NCBI GenBank assembly: GCA_007118695.1
Contig: SKRC01000037.1
Location: 1 to 32,882, forward strand
DNA length: 32,882 nucleotides
Direction of reading: 5' to 3'
Source of the DNA: Balneolaceae bacterium
GTDB lineage: Bacteria > Bacteroidota > Rhodothermia > Balneolales > Balneolaceae
Part shown: positions 1 through 7,650 of the stretch, one piece after another
How the letters are laid out: each line of letters begins with the position of its first letter
How positions within the stretch are numbered: position 1 is the first letter of the stretch
The notes under the pieces: model-generated
What the model was told of the DNA's origin: nothing
The model's input: only the letters and a program-made list of their open reading frames with translations
Databases searched by the model: none
Made by a program: the position numbers and the translations under genes

Positions 1-1
1 G

Positions 2-376
2 GTTGGATTCGTCGTAGGGGGTATCGCATTGCTTGGAGCCGGGATCGGTGTGATGAATATCATGCTGGTTTCAGTTACGGAGCGTACACGGGAAATCGGG
101 GTCAGAAAAGCGGTTGGCGCAACCAAAAAAGCGATCACTTCCCAATTCCTGATGGAATCGATTGCCATTTGCCAGATTGGAGGTGTAATCGGAATATTGA
201 TGGGCGTTTTGGGTGGAAACATCGCTGCCTACTATCTCGAGTCCAGTATTGTATTCCCGGTCGGATCAGCCATCGCAGGAGTCGTTGGAATGACGGTGAT
301 TGGACTGTTGTTTGGTGTCTACCCGGCCTGGAAAGCTGCACAGCTCGACCCGATTGAAAGCCTGAGGTATGAATAA
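2..376 (+). CDS. MacB/FtsX-type ABC transporter permease, C-terminal fragment
   Basis: The first 125 codons seen are the end of a gene that begins upstream of the window. The frame is open from base 2 with no start needed. It shows the FtsX/MacB permease signature: a transmembrane helix running into GVMNIMLVSVTERTREIGVR and then KAVGA, two further hydrophobic helices, and the typical ending YPAWKAAQLDPIESLRYE. Known members sit in the inner membrane, are driven by a MacB-type ATPase, and move substrates from the periplasm outward through an adaptor and TolC rather than pumping from the cytoplasm. A matching ATPase, adaptor and TolC-type gene lie at 1735-5236, so this is probably the permease of that system, although three unrelated small genes separate them. 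The substrate cannot be read from the sequence. Confidence 0.9.
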   Translation, partial: VGFVVGGIALLGAGIGVMNIMLVSVTERTREIGVRKAVGATKKAITSQFLMESIAICQIGGVIGILMGVLGGNIAAYYLESSIVFPVGSAIAGVVGMTVIGLLFGVYPAWKAAQLDPIESLRYE

Positions 377-556
377 GTTCCTTCAGGGGCGCTGAACGGT
401 GTGGTTCATGCATCTGGAAAACCGGTGGAAATGCCGGCGATACGACTTGTCTGTAATCCCAGACGGGCCAATAACTCTATACCATTTAAATAGTTGATCG
501 AACCTATTTATCCTTACAGCAGTTATTGTTACTTTAATAGAAACAATTCAAATTAT

Positions 557-772
557 ATGATTATGAAAGATGACATTCTGAATGACATAAACGAAGAGCT
601 TGAAAATGCTCTGAATGAAGGCCGTGAAATGCTTGATGACCTGGATCTGGAAGAAAGGCTGGACGAATTAAAAACTGAAGCTGAGCTTTTGATTCGCAAG
701 CATCCGTTAAAAAGTGTTTTAATCGGAGCTGCGGCCGGTTTTATCCTGGCCAAAATGCTGAGGGGCGACTAA
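557..772 (+). CDS. Small YqjD/DUF883-like membrane-anchored protein
   Basis: A 71-residue protein with an acidic, strongly helical N-terminal half (about residues 4-47, heptad-like Leu spacing) and one C-terminal hydrophobic segment (about 52-67, Gly/Ala-rich, HPLKSVLIGAAAGFILAKML). This is the layout of the ElaB/YqjD/DUF883 group, which in E. coli are C-tail-anchored inner-membrane proteins reported to bind ribosomes in stationary phase. I chose ATG 557; ATG 563 is equally possible, and the TTG at 494 would add an unlikely low-complexity leader. The next gene starts 3 bp after the stop, so the two are probably co-translated. The assignment rests on architecture, not on a diagnostic motif. 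Confidence 0.72.
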   Translation: MIMKDDILNDINEELENALNEGREMLDDLDLEERLDELKTEAELLIRKHPLKSVLIGAAAGFILAKMLRGD

Positions 773-775
773 CCG

Positions 776-1189
776 ATGTCCGGGGATTCAACCCATACCG
801 ATTCAGGCCTTAAAGGATTAACGAATGATGTTCGGCGTTATATTGAAAAACGCTTTGAACTTTTTGCGCTGACACTAGGCGAACAGGTATCTTTTATTCT
901 GGCTGATTCCATGCAGCGATTGATCGGAGTGCTGATGCTCGCCTGCGGATTGTTAATCGCATGGTTTGCTCTCAGTTTCTATATCAGTGATCTTGTCGAT
1001 AGCAGATCCCTCGGTTTTCTGTTAAGTTCCCTGCCCCTGATTCTTGCCGGACTGGTATTTCTGAAAATCAAACCCAATTCCATTACCCGGGCGATTCAGG
1101 CCAGTATCATAGCGGAGGTAATGCTCTCGTTCGACAATCTTGAAAAACGCCAAAAAAACAAGAAAGAGAGTAAAGAAAATGGAGACTGA
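776..1189 (+). CDS. YqjE/phage-holin-3-6-like (DUF1469) membrane protein
   Basis: A 137-residue protein with a soluble amphipathic N-terminus containing DVRRYIEKRFELFALTLGEQ, two transmembrane helices (about 47-70 and 78-96) and a charged Lys-rich tail. This matches the YqjE/DUF1469 family, often labelled putative holin superfamily III. In chromosomes it normally lies beside a YqjD/DUF883 gene and is not a phage lysis gene, and here it follows one after 3 bp. There are no phage genes nearby. The 3' end overlaps the next gene by 11 bp, which suggests translational coupling. The function is not established; an envelope-stress or stationary-phase role is only by analogy to yqjCDEK. Confidence 0.75.
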   Translation: MSGDSTHTDSGLKGLTNDVRRYIEKRFELFALTLGEQVSFILADSMQRLIGVLMLACGLLIAWFALSFYISDLVDSRSLGFLLSSLPLILAGLVFLKIKPNSITRAIQASIIAEVMLSFDNLEKRQKNKKESKENGD

Positions 1190-1607
1190 TCAGTTGAATA
1201 AAAAAAATGACATAACACTTCAGGAATTCATTCAGAGAAAAAATAAAATCAAGGCGGAACTGAATCAGATACACAATAATTTCGACAATTCGGTAAACAG
1301 GGTAAGAGACTCTGTTCTGCACTCCATGATACCGGCGGATAAGATTCGAAAGAAACCGTTCAAAACGGTTGGAATAGCTATGTTGATCGGATTTGTCGTC
1401 GGATTACCGAAATTTCGGAGAAAGAAAAACCGCGGGAATAGTACCGGGTCCAATCCAAAGCTGGGCGTAACCAACCTGATGGTAGACGAAATCAAGAGGA
1501 TGGCGGCTCAAAAAGCTGCAGGGTATATCATGGACATGGTTGATGCGAAATTTTCCGACCATTTTAAATCAGATGATACAAATAACGAAAATAATAAAAA
1601 ACAATAG
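1179..1607 (+). CDS. Third small membrane protein of the YqjDE-like cluster
   Basis: A 142-residue protein. The N-terminal 60 residues are charged and predicted helical (QEFIQRKNKIKAELNQIHNN). Then comes KKPFKTVGIAMLIGFVVGLP (about 59-77), a single short membrane segment preceded by a basic patch like the DUF883/YqjD anchor, followed by a basic stretch and an Asn/Asp/Lys-rich tail. ATG 1179 is preferred over the TTG at 1140 because the extra residues would be a read of the previous gene's Lys-rich end. It overlaps the upstream holin-like gene by 11 bp. I do not recognise a named family; position and layout suggest it is the third partner (YqjK or DUF3618 type). Confidence 0.7.
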   Translation: METDQLNKKNDITLQEFIQRKNKIKAELNQIHNNFDNSVNRVRDSVLHSMIPADKIRKKPFKTVGIAMLIGFVVGLPKFRRKKNRGNSTGSNPKLGVTNLMVDEIKRMAAQKAAGYIMDMVDAKFSDHFKSDDTNNENNKKQ

Positions 1608-1643
1608 CTTACCCCTCTGTTGACCCCAGCTGAAATGTTAAAA

Positions 1644-1677
1644 GAAGTTTCGGCTTTTGGAGACTTCAAAATTTTTT
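1644..1677 (+). terminator. Weak candidate intrinsic terminator after the small-membrane-protein trio
   Basis: Bases 1644-1651 (GAAGTTTC) pair with 1660-1667 (GAGACTTC), an 8-bp stem with one G-T wobble and an 8-nt loop. It is followed by AAAA and then six T at 1672-1677. The stem is AU-rich and the T run starts four bases late, so efficiency is doubtful. It would separate the trio from the TolC-type gene at 1735. Confidence 0.4.
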
Positions 1678-1734
1678 GCAACTCTCTCTCCATTTCACCG
1701 TGTAATAATCAAAATTTAAACTGAGGAATTATCT

Positions 1735-3096
1735 ATGAGGTTTATACTAACAACCCTTTTTTTGTTTTTACCTGTGCTCGGATGGACACAGGAGCGGTCG
1801 ATGACCATCGAGGAAGCGATTCAAATTGCAGTTGAAAACAATTTTCAGCTAAAACAGGCTGAAAACAATGTGATGCTTTCCGAACAAAGTATCAGAAGTG
1901 CATATGGCGACTTCCTGCCGAACTTGAATGCTAATTTTGGCGGGAACCGGGATGTGGGTCGCCAGTTTGTTGAGGAAACACTGGCTTTTGAAGATATAAC
2001 CGCTTACAGAATTACCGGTGGTATCGGAACCAATGTCACCATTTTTGAAGGGTTCCAGAATATCAACAATTTGCGCAGAAGCAGAGCTGATCATGAACAA
2101 CAAAAAGCGTCAACGGATCGAATCAGGGAGAATATCATCTTCGATACGGCTATGCGCTATCTTGCATTGTTGCTGGATAAAGAATTATTGGAAATAGCCA
2201 AACAAACGCTTGAAACATCTCTGATGCAGTTGGAGCAGGTTGAGGCACAGGTAGAGGTGGGAGCCAGGCCTGTTGTCGATCTCTATCAGCAGCAATCAAC
2301 CGTTGCAACACATGAACTACAGGTGGTACAGGCTGAAAATGCAGTTAATATAAGCCGGACCCGATTGATCAGAATTCTTCAAATTGAACCAGATCCCGAC
2401 CTGGAGTTTGTCGTTCCCGATTTTGATGATTCGGATTTGATGCCTCAAAACCTGAACCTTGAGGAGATGATCCAGGCTGCACTTGCAACACGCAGAGACC
2501 TGCATTCGCAGGAATACCAAATCCAATCCGACCGCTATTCCCTGGATATTGCAAGGGCAAACCGGTATCCATCCATCTCGGCGAGTGCAAGTTTGAGTTC
2601 TTCGTATTCCGATCAGTTTACAGGAATCATAGATCCTGATACTGAAGAGTTCGGAACAATTCCATTTATGGATCAGTTTTTCGACCAGCGGATCGGGCGG
2701 GGAATGGGTATTTCAGTTTCCATACCGATATTTAACCGTTTTAATACAAGCACAAACATTCAACAGGCACAAATACAGTTCAGAAATTCGCAGCTCCAGC
2801 TGGATGATATCAAATTTGGTATCAGGGAGGATATCAGCCAGGCTTACAACGATTACCAGTCTCTGATTAAGGAACTTGAAGCTACGGAGCGCACCGTGCA
2901 GGCTGCAGAGAGAGCATTTGAAACTCAGCAGCAGCGTTATGAAATCGGTGCAACAACCCTGATTGAACTCAATCTAGCAACCACCGATTATGTTCAGGCG
3001 CTTTCCGATCGTCAGAGTGTGAAGTTTAATTTCATTTTCCAGGAGAAATTGTTGGATTACTATATTGGCCGGTTGGAGGCAAATTTGTCTTTTTAA
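1735..3096 (+). CDS. TolC-family outer-membrane efflux protein
   Basis: A 453-residue protein with an N-terminal signal peptide (MRFILTTLFLFLPVLGWTQ, probable cleavage near 19). The mature part has two repeats of long coiled-coil helices separated by beta-rich segments, as in OEP/TolC proteins: MTIEEAIQIAVENNFQLKQAENNV opens repeat 1 and LNLEEMIQAALATRRDL opens repeat 2. Family members form trimers with an outer-membrane barrel and a periplasmic helical tunnel. It lacks the lipobox of OprM-type members. A GAGG at 1722-1725 lies about 9 bases before the ATG. The adaptor gene follows 25 bp later, so the two are almost certainly co-transcribed and form the exit duct of this export system. Confidence 0.92.
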   Translation: MRFILTTLFLFLPVLGWTQERSMTIEEAIQIAVENNFQLKQAENNVMLSEQSIRSAYGDFLPNLNANFGGNRDVGRQFVEETLAFEDITAYRITGGIGTNVTIFEGFQNINNLRRSRADHEQQKASTDRIRENIIFDTAMRYLALLLDKELLEIAKQTLETSLMQLEQVEAQVEVGARPVVDLYQQQSTVATHELQVVQAENAVNISRTRLIRILQIEPDPDLEFVVPDFDDSDLMPQNLNLEEMIQAALATRRDLHSQEYQIQSDRYSLDIARANRYPSISASASLSSSYSDQFTGIIDPDTEEFGTIPFMDQFFDQRIGRGMGISVSIPIFNRFNTSTNIQQAQIQFRNSQLQLDDIKFGIREDISQAYNDYQSLIKELEATERTVQAAERAFETQQQRYEIGATTLIELNLATTDYVQALSDRQSVKFNFIFQEKLLDYYIGRLEANLSF

Positions 3097-3121
3097 TTAT
3101 CAATAAACAGGGAAGCGTGTT

Positions 3122-4486
3122 ATGGCAAAATCAGGATCAGCAACTAAACGACTGTTAAAAATACTTGGTTTCGGGGCATTGCTGATAATTATTCTCGGCG
3201 TATTTGCAAATGCGATGGGCTGGATGGAGAGAGGTGAAAATGCAAAAAGTGTGGAGACCGCTCATGCTGAAATTCGCACGATCACGCAGACCGTCTCAGC
3301 TTCAGGAAAAATGCAGCCTGAAACGGAAGTGGTCATACGGCCGGATGTATCCGGGGAAGTGATCGAACTGCGTGTCCGGGAGGGAGATTTTGTCCGTCAA
3401 GGCGACCTGCTTCTGAGAATCAAACCGGATCTGTACCAGGCCCGGATTGACGAGCTGGGTGCCGCACTTCTCACCCAACGATCCCGATTTGAACAGGCAC
3501 GGGCGAATAAACTTCAGGCGGAAGTGGAATATGCCAAACAGTCTCAACTCTATGAGAGGGCGTTGATATCTGAACTGGAGTATATGCAGGCGCGAAATAA
3601 ATTTGAGGCTGAGAAGGCGAATGTTAAAGCTGCCGGGTATCAAATTGAAAGTGCCAAAGCGCAACTGCGCAGAGCCGAAGAGGAGCTGGATCAAACGGTG
3701 ATCCGGTCCCCCAAAGATGGCACGATCAGCAAACTGGCCATAGAACGTGGTGAACGGGTCTTGGGACAGGCACAAACTGCCGGTACGGAAATGATGCGTA
3801 TTGCCCGTATGGAGCAGATGGAGGTAGAGGTGGATGTCAATGAAAACGACATTGTCAATGTTTCTGTCGGCGATACCAGCAGGATTGAAGTCGACGCGTA
3901 TCCGGAACGTTTGTTCGATGGGGTTGTAACCGAAATTGCCAATTCGGCTGATATTACCGGCAGCGGGTCGGCAGAGCAGGTAACCAACTATAAAGTAAAG
4001 GTACGCATCATGTCTCCCCACAACCTCAATATGTCGCCGAGAGAACTGGTGGAAGAACAAATCTCCGAAATTCCGGAGGATGTTTTTGTCGCGAATTTCA
4101 AACCCGGCATGTCTGCCACTGTGGATATTGAAACGGAAACGGTGTATGATGTAGTCTCGGTGCCGATCCAGTCTGTCACCGTCCGCGATTTTGCAGCGTT
4201 GGAAACAGTGGACAGGGACACAGAGGCCAGGGCATCCGGCAGTACGGCCAGGCGGGGTGGCAAGAATGAGGATTTCCGCCGGGTTGTCTTTGTCGTGAAA
4301 GATGGTGTTGCACAGATGCGGGAAGTGAAAACCGGAATATCCGACAATCGCCAAATGCAGATCCAGGGCGGACTCAATGAAGGGGAAGAGATCGTGACCG
4401 GCAGCTATCGCGTGCTTTCCCGGGAACTGGAAGGCGGTGATCCTGTAGAGGTACGTGATCAGCGGGAAGCTGTGGCAAGAAATTAA
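3122..4486 (+). CDS. MacA/HlyD-type periplasmic adaptor (membrane fusion protein)
   Basis: A 454-residue protein with one N-terminal membrane anchor (about 12-32). Then come a first lipoyl half (VIRPDVSGEVIELRVREGDFVRQGD), a long helical hairpin (about 110-195, Gln/Glu/Ala-rich), the second lipoyl half (TVIRSPKDGTISKLAIERGERV), a beta-barrel domain with MEVEVDVNENDIVNVSVGD, and a membrane-proximal domain. This is the full MacA order. MacA-type adaptors join a MacB permease to TolC and stimulate its ATPase. An extra acidic/basic stretch near 355-385 (DRDTEARASGSTARRGGKNE) is low-complexity and interrupts the last domain. An AGGGA 9-13 bases before ATG 3122 is a reasonable ribosome site. The ATPase gene begins 18 bp after the stop. 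Confidence 0.92.
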   Translation: MAKSGSATKRLLKILGFGALLIIILGVFANAMGWMERGENAKSVETAHAEIRTITQTVSASGKMQPETEVVIRPDVSGEVIELRVREGDFVRQGDLLLRIKPDLYQARIDELGAALLTQRSRFEQARANKLQAEVEYAKQSQLYERALISELEYMQARNKFEAEKANVKAAGYQIESAKAQLRRAEEELDQTVIRSPKDGTISKLAIERGERVLGQAQTAGTEMMRIARMEQMEVEVDVNENDIVNVSVGDTSRIEVDAYPERLFDGVVTEIANSADITGSGSAEQVTNYKVKVRIMSPHNLNMSPRELVEEQISEIPEDVFVANFKPGMSATVDIETETVYDVVSVPIQSVTVRDFAALETVDRDTEARASGSTARRGGKNEDFRRVVFVVKDGVAQMREVKTGISDNRQMQIQGGLNEGEEIVTGSYRVLSRELEGGDPVEVRDQREAVARN

Positions 4487-4504
4487 TATATAAATCAGAC
4501 CGAT

Positions 4505-5236
4505 ATGAACGCACAGCCAATCATACAGATCCGGGATCTGAAAAGATTCTATAAAATGGGTGAAACCATCGTGAGAGCTCTCAACGGGGTTACTTTAGAT
4601 GTGAATCGCAATGAATATATAGCGATCATGGGTCCGTCAGGATCCGGGAAATCGACGATGATGAATATGATCGGCTGTCTCGATACGCCGACTGAAGGTG
4701 AGTATATTCTCAACAACCAGAGGGTAAGTGATCTGGATGACAGTGAATTGGCCGAAGTAAGAAACCGGGAAATCGGATTTGTATTCCAGACATTCAACCT
4801 GCTTCCGAGAACCGACTGCCTGGCCAATGTGGAACTTCCCCTGATCTATTCAGGCATGAGAGCTGCCGAGCGGCGTGAAAAGGCTACTGCCACCCTGGCC
4901 AAGGTGGGGCTTGGCGACCGTCTGGATCATAAACCGAATGAATTGTCGGGTGGCCAGCGCCAGCGGGTTGCCATTGCAAGGGCGCTTGTCAATAACCCTT
5001 CCATTCTGCTGGCCGACGAACCTACCGGTAATCTCGATTCCAAAACCGGGCATGAAATCATGCATCTTTTCGAAGAACTCTACAGATCGGGCAACACCAT
5101 CATTGTGGTAACCCACGAGCAGGACGTCGCCGAGCATGCCCGCCGGATTGTGCGGCTGCGTGATGGCATCATCGAAAGCGACGAAAAAGTCGATTCCCCA
5201 ATACTGGCTTCTGCAGGGAAAATTGCTTCCCCTTAG
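4505..5236 (+). CDS. MacB/LolD-type ABC transporter ATP-binding protein
   Basis: A 243-residue nucleotide-binding subunit with all motifs intact: Walker [10 protein letters not shown] (43-51), Q-loop Gln95, signature LSGGQ (147-151), Walker B LLADE (168-172) followed by the D-loop, and switch His204 in VVTHE. The sequence [11 protein letters not shown] near the N-terminus and FNLLPRT after the Q-loop are typical of the MacB/LolD/FtsE subfamily. Full MacB has the permease fused to the ATPase; here the protein ends shortly after the ATPase domain, so the permease is separate, presumably the gene ending at 376. It powers mechanotransmission across the periplasm to the adaptor and TolC-type protein encoded just upstream. 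The last 20 residues are unstructured. Confidence 0.93.
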   Translation: MNAQPIIQIRDLKRFYKMGETIVRALNGVTLDVNRNEYIAIMGPSGSGKSTMMNMIGCLDTPTEGEYILNNQRVSDLDDSELAEVRNREIGFVFQTFNLLPRTDCLANVELPLIYSGMRAAERREKATATLAKVGLGDRLDHKPNELSGGQRQRVAIARALVNNPSILLADEPTGNLDSKTGHEIMHLFEELYRSGNTIIVVTHEQDVAEHARRIVRLRDGIIESDEKVDSPILASAGKIASP

Positions 5237-5352
5237 ATTGCGGTTAATTGACAAGCAGCCAACTAGATCTTTTCTGAAAGTAGAGTCTGATATATGTTGA
5301 CCAGCCATGAATCCCGGTCATATAAAACATACGAATCCTTCGACATTCTGTG

Positions 5353-5409
5353 GTTCAATATTCAATTATTCGATATTCAATATTCCTTGTTCAATATTCA
5401 ATATTCCAA
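5353..5409. repeat. Heptamer-period AT-rich repeat (ATTCAAT units) upstream of argB
   Basis: Within the 291-bp gap between the ATPase gene and argB, eight consecutive 7-nt units can be laid out with one extra T at 5367: GTTCAAT, ATTCAAT, ATTCGAT, ATTCAAT, ATTCCTT, GTTCAAT, ATTCAAT, ATTCCAA. The unit shares the pattern AYYCAWT with the tracts at 10022-10035 and 16051-16085. The rest of the gap shows no convincing gene; a small open frame across the tract is only repeat translation. The half-site ATTCA also occurs in arginine-repressor boxes, but those are inverted and these are direct. Confidence 0.75.
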
Positions 5410-5527
5410 AGTCGGGCTGTATTTATCTGCATCAGATGCTTACATTTCAACGATTCACTGCAAGATCTGTAGATCCCGACGGTGAACGTTGATTTTCCCT
5501 AATGTTGTTACGACCGGTACCTGATGT

Positions 5528-6415
5528 ATGAGTAATAATCCAACAACTGGACACAAAGTTGCATTTTCTCCCGACTCCCGTCTCTTGACTCAGCTCAAAG
5601 AGTCGATTGTCCTGATCAAATATGGCGGCAATGCCATGGTGGATGAACAGGCAAGAAAAGCTGTATTTCAGCAGGTTCATGAGCTTGCCCAATATGGCCT
5701 TTTGCCGGTTATCGTGCATGGCGGAGGGCCGGTAATCAGGGAACTTCTTGATATTGCAAAAATCGAGTCTGAATTTATCGGCGGACACCGCAAAACCGAC
5801 CGGGAAGCGATGAAATATGTGGAGATGGCCCTCAGCGGGCGGGTAAACGGCGATATCGTCAAAGGATTAAATGCGACCGGCCTCCGGGCCGTGGGCCTGT
5901 CGGGCAAAGACGCTTCCATGGTGCGGGCTGTGCGCCGGTTTCATGAGACGGAAGTTGACGGGAAATTGGAGGCATCAGACCTTGGTTTTGTGGGAAACGT
6001 TGAAACCATCGATACTGAACTGGTAACAATTTTATTGGAAAACCGGTATGTACCGGTGATTGCACCTATTGGTGTGGGAAAGGACGGAGAAGATTACAAT
6101 ATTAATGCCGATATGTTTGCCGGCCATATGGCAGGCGCGCTCAAAGCCGCAGCATTTGTAGCCATGACGGATGTTGACGGGCTGATGGAAGATCCGGAGA
6201 AACCTGATACGCGGCTTGTAACGGTGAAAAGGGACCGGATCGAGGCAAAAATCGGCGACTCTGTTTCAGGCGGAATGATTCCCAAAGTGGAAGCGTGCCT
6301 TATTGCACTCAGGCAGGGGGTGAAAAAGGCTCATATCATTAACGGAATGAAACCGAATACCCTGCTTAATCAATTATTAACAACCCGGAAAGACGGTACA
6401 ACCATTGAACTTTAA
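5528..6415 (+). CDS. argB: Acetylglutamate kinase
   Basis: A 295-residue amino-acid-kinase-fold enzyme that phosphorylates N-acetyl-L-glutamate, the second step of arginine synthesis in the cytoplasm. Diagnostic pieces are the glycine-rich KYGGNAM (31-37), VIVHGGGPVI (61-70), the substrate-binding NVETIDTELV region, the middle INADMFAGHMAGAL, and SGGMIPKVEAC near the C-terminus. The N-terminal extension of about 25 residues includes the helix that in arginine-inhibited hexameric kinases mediates feedback control, so allosteric inhibition by arginine is possible but not shown. It is the first gene of argBDCJ; argD starts 6 bp after the stop. Start ATG 5528 is the natural choice. Confidence 0.96.
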   Translation: MSNNPTTGHKVAFSPDSRLLTQLKESIVLIKYGGNAMVDEQARKAVFQQVHELAQYGLLPVIVHGGGPVIRELLDIAKIESEFIGGHRKTDREAMKYVEMALSGRVNGDIVKGLNATGLRAVGLSGKDASMVRAVRRFHETEVDGKLEASDLGFVGNVETIDTELVTILLENRYVPVIAPIGVGKDGEDYNINADMFAGHMAGALKAAAFVAMTDVDGLMEDPEKPDTRLVTVKRDRIEAKIGDSVSGGMIPKVEACLIALRQGVKKAHIINGMKPNTLLNQLLTTRKDGTTIEL

Positions 6416-6421
6416 ACATTT

Positions 6422-7648
6422 ATGACGGATACAGGTAACGACATACGCGAGCTTACAGAAAAGCACCATTTTAACATCTATAAGAGGTACCCGATCACCC
6501 TAACCCGGGGGGTCGGCGCAATAGTATGGGATACGGATGGCAATGAATATATTGATGCCCTGGCAGGAATTGCCGTAAACAGTGTAGGCCATTGCCACCC
6601 GAAAGTGGTGGACGCAATAAAAAACCAGGCTGAAAAGCTGATTCACATATCCAACCTTTACTATAGTGAGCCGCAGGCCCGGCTGGCCGCTCAATTGACA
6701 AAAATTTCGCAAATGGATCGCGTATTCTTTTGTAACAGCGGCGCAGAATCGGTAGAGGCAGCGATCAAGGCGGCACGTAAATATGGCAACCAAAAAGGGA
6801 AAAAAGGCAATATCCTGTCGATGGAAAACTGTTTTCATGGCCGTACAATCGGGACAATTGCAATGGGAAAAGAGAAATATCGAAAAGGATACGAGCCGCT
6901 CCCGAAGGGTTTTGAACGCATCCCGCTAAACGACACGGATGCACTCAGAAAATCGATGGATGATGACACAATTGCCGTGATTATCGAGCCGATCCAGGGA
7001 GAAGGCGGGATCCATTCGGCGACAGATGAGTATCTTCAGGAAATTCGAGAATTGTGCGACAAACACGAAGCCCTGCTCATATTTGACGAAATTCAATGCG
7101 GTTTGGCTCGAACCGGTAAGATGTTTGCCTGGATGCATTCCGGGGTGAAACCGGATCTGTTATGCACGGCAAAAGCCCTTGGCGGTGGATTTCCCATCGG
7201 CGCCACCCTTGCCACGGAAGAGGCCGCCTCAGCCATTGGCTATGGTGAGCACGGCACTACCTATGGAGGCAATCCCCTGGCCTGTGCTGCCGCATTAGCC
7301 GCACTGCAGGTTATTGAAGAGGAGGATCTGTGTTTAGCTGCACAGAAAAAAGGTGTTTATATGATGGATAGACTTAAAAATGAGACAAAAGAATGGGATG
7401 AGGTGAAAGGAGTACGGGGTGTGGGATTGATGATCGGGGTAGAATTAAGCTTCAAAGGTGCGGATGTGGTCAAAAAGATGATGGAAAAGGGGGTATTGTC
7501 AAATTGTGCATCTGATACGGTTATGCGCATTGTACCGCCCCTGGTGATCTCCCGGCAGGATATCGACAAGACCATTGATGTGCTGCTCGCATCTATTCGG
7601 GAATGTGCCCCGGAAGAAATCACTCAGTTAAATCAGAAAACAGAATAG
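6422..7648 (+). CDS. argD: Acetylornithine aminotransferase
   Basis: A 408-residue class III PLP aminotransferase. It converts N-acetylglutamate semialdehyde to N-acetylornithine with glutamate as amino donor. Visible motifs are NSGAES (105-110, phosphate cup), NCFHGRT, IIEPIQGEGG (187-196), FDEIQCGLARTG (221-232) and the Schiff-base lysine Lys251 in TAKALGGGFPIG. The family also includes ornithine and GABA aminotransferases, but the place between argB and argC makes ArgD the clear reading. Length is normal for ArgD. The gene begins 6 bp after argB and argC begins 2 bp after its stop, so the unit is tightly packed. Confidence 0.95.
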   Translation: MTDTGNDIRELTEKHHFNIYKRYPITLTRGVGAIVWDTDGNEYIDALAGIAVNSVGHCHPKVVDAIKNQAEKLIHISNLYYSEPQARLAAQLTKISQMDRVFFCNSGAESVEAAIKAARKYGNQKGKKGNILSMENCFHGRTIGTIAMGKEKYRKGYEPLPKGFERIPLNDTDALRKSMDDDTIAVIIEPIQGEGGIHSATDEYLQEIRELCDKHEALLIFDEIQCGLARTGKMFAWMHSGVKPDLLCTAKALGGGFPIGATLATEEAASAIGYGEHGTTYGGNPLACAAALAALQVIEEEDLCLAAQKKGVYMMDRLKNETKEWDEVKGVRGVGLMIGVELSFKGADVVKKMMEKGVLSNCASDTVMRIVPPLVISRQDIDKTIDVLLASIRECAPEEITQLNQKTE

Positions 7649-7650
7649 CC

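Noticed and set aside
776-1189. Prophage holin
   Set aside because: Only the family label suggests a holin; there are no phage genes nearby and the neighbours are the chromosomal YqjD-like proteins.
3302-4354. A 350-codon minus-strand open frame opposite the adaptor gene
   Set aside because: The adaptor has all expected domains on the plus strand; the opposite frame is a codon-bias shadow with no motif.
5294-5492. Small open frames across the ATTCAAT tract
   Set aside because: Two overlapping frames differ only in phase over repeat DNA; no start signal and no family resemblance.
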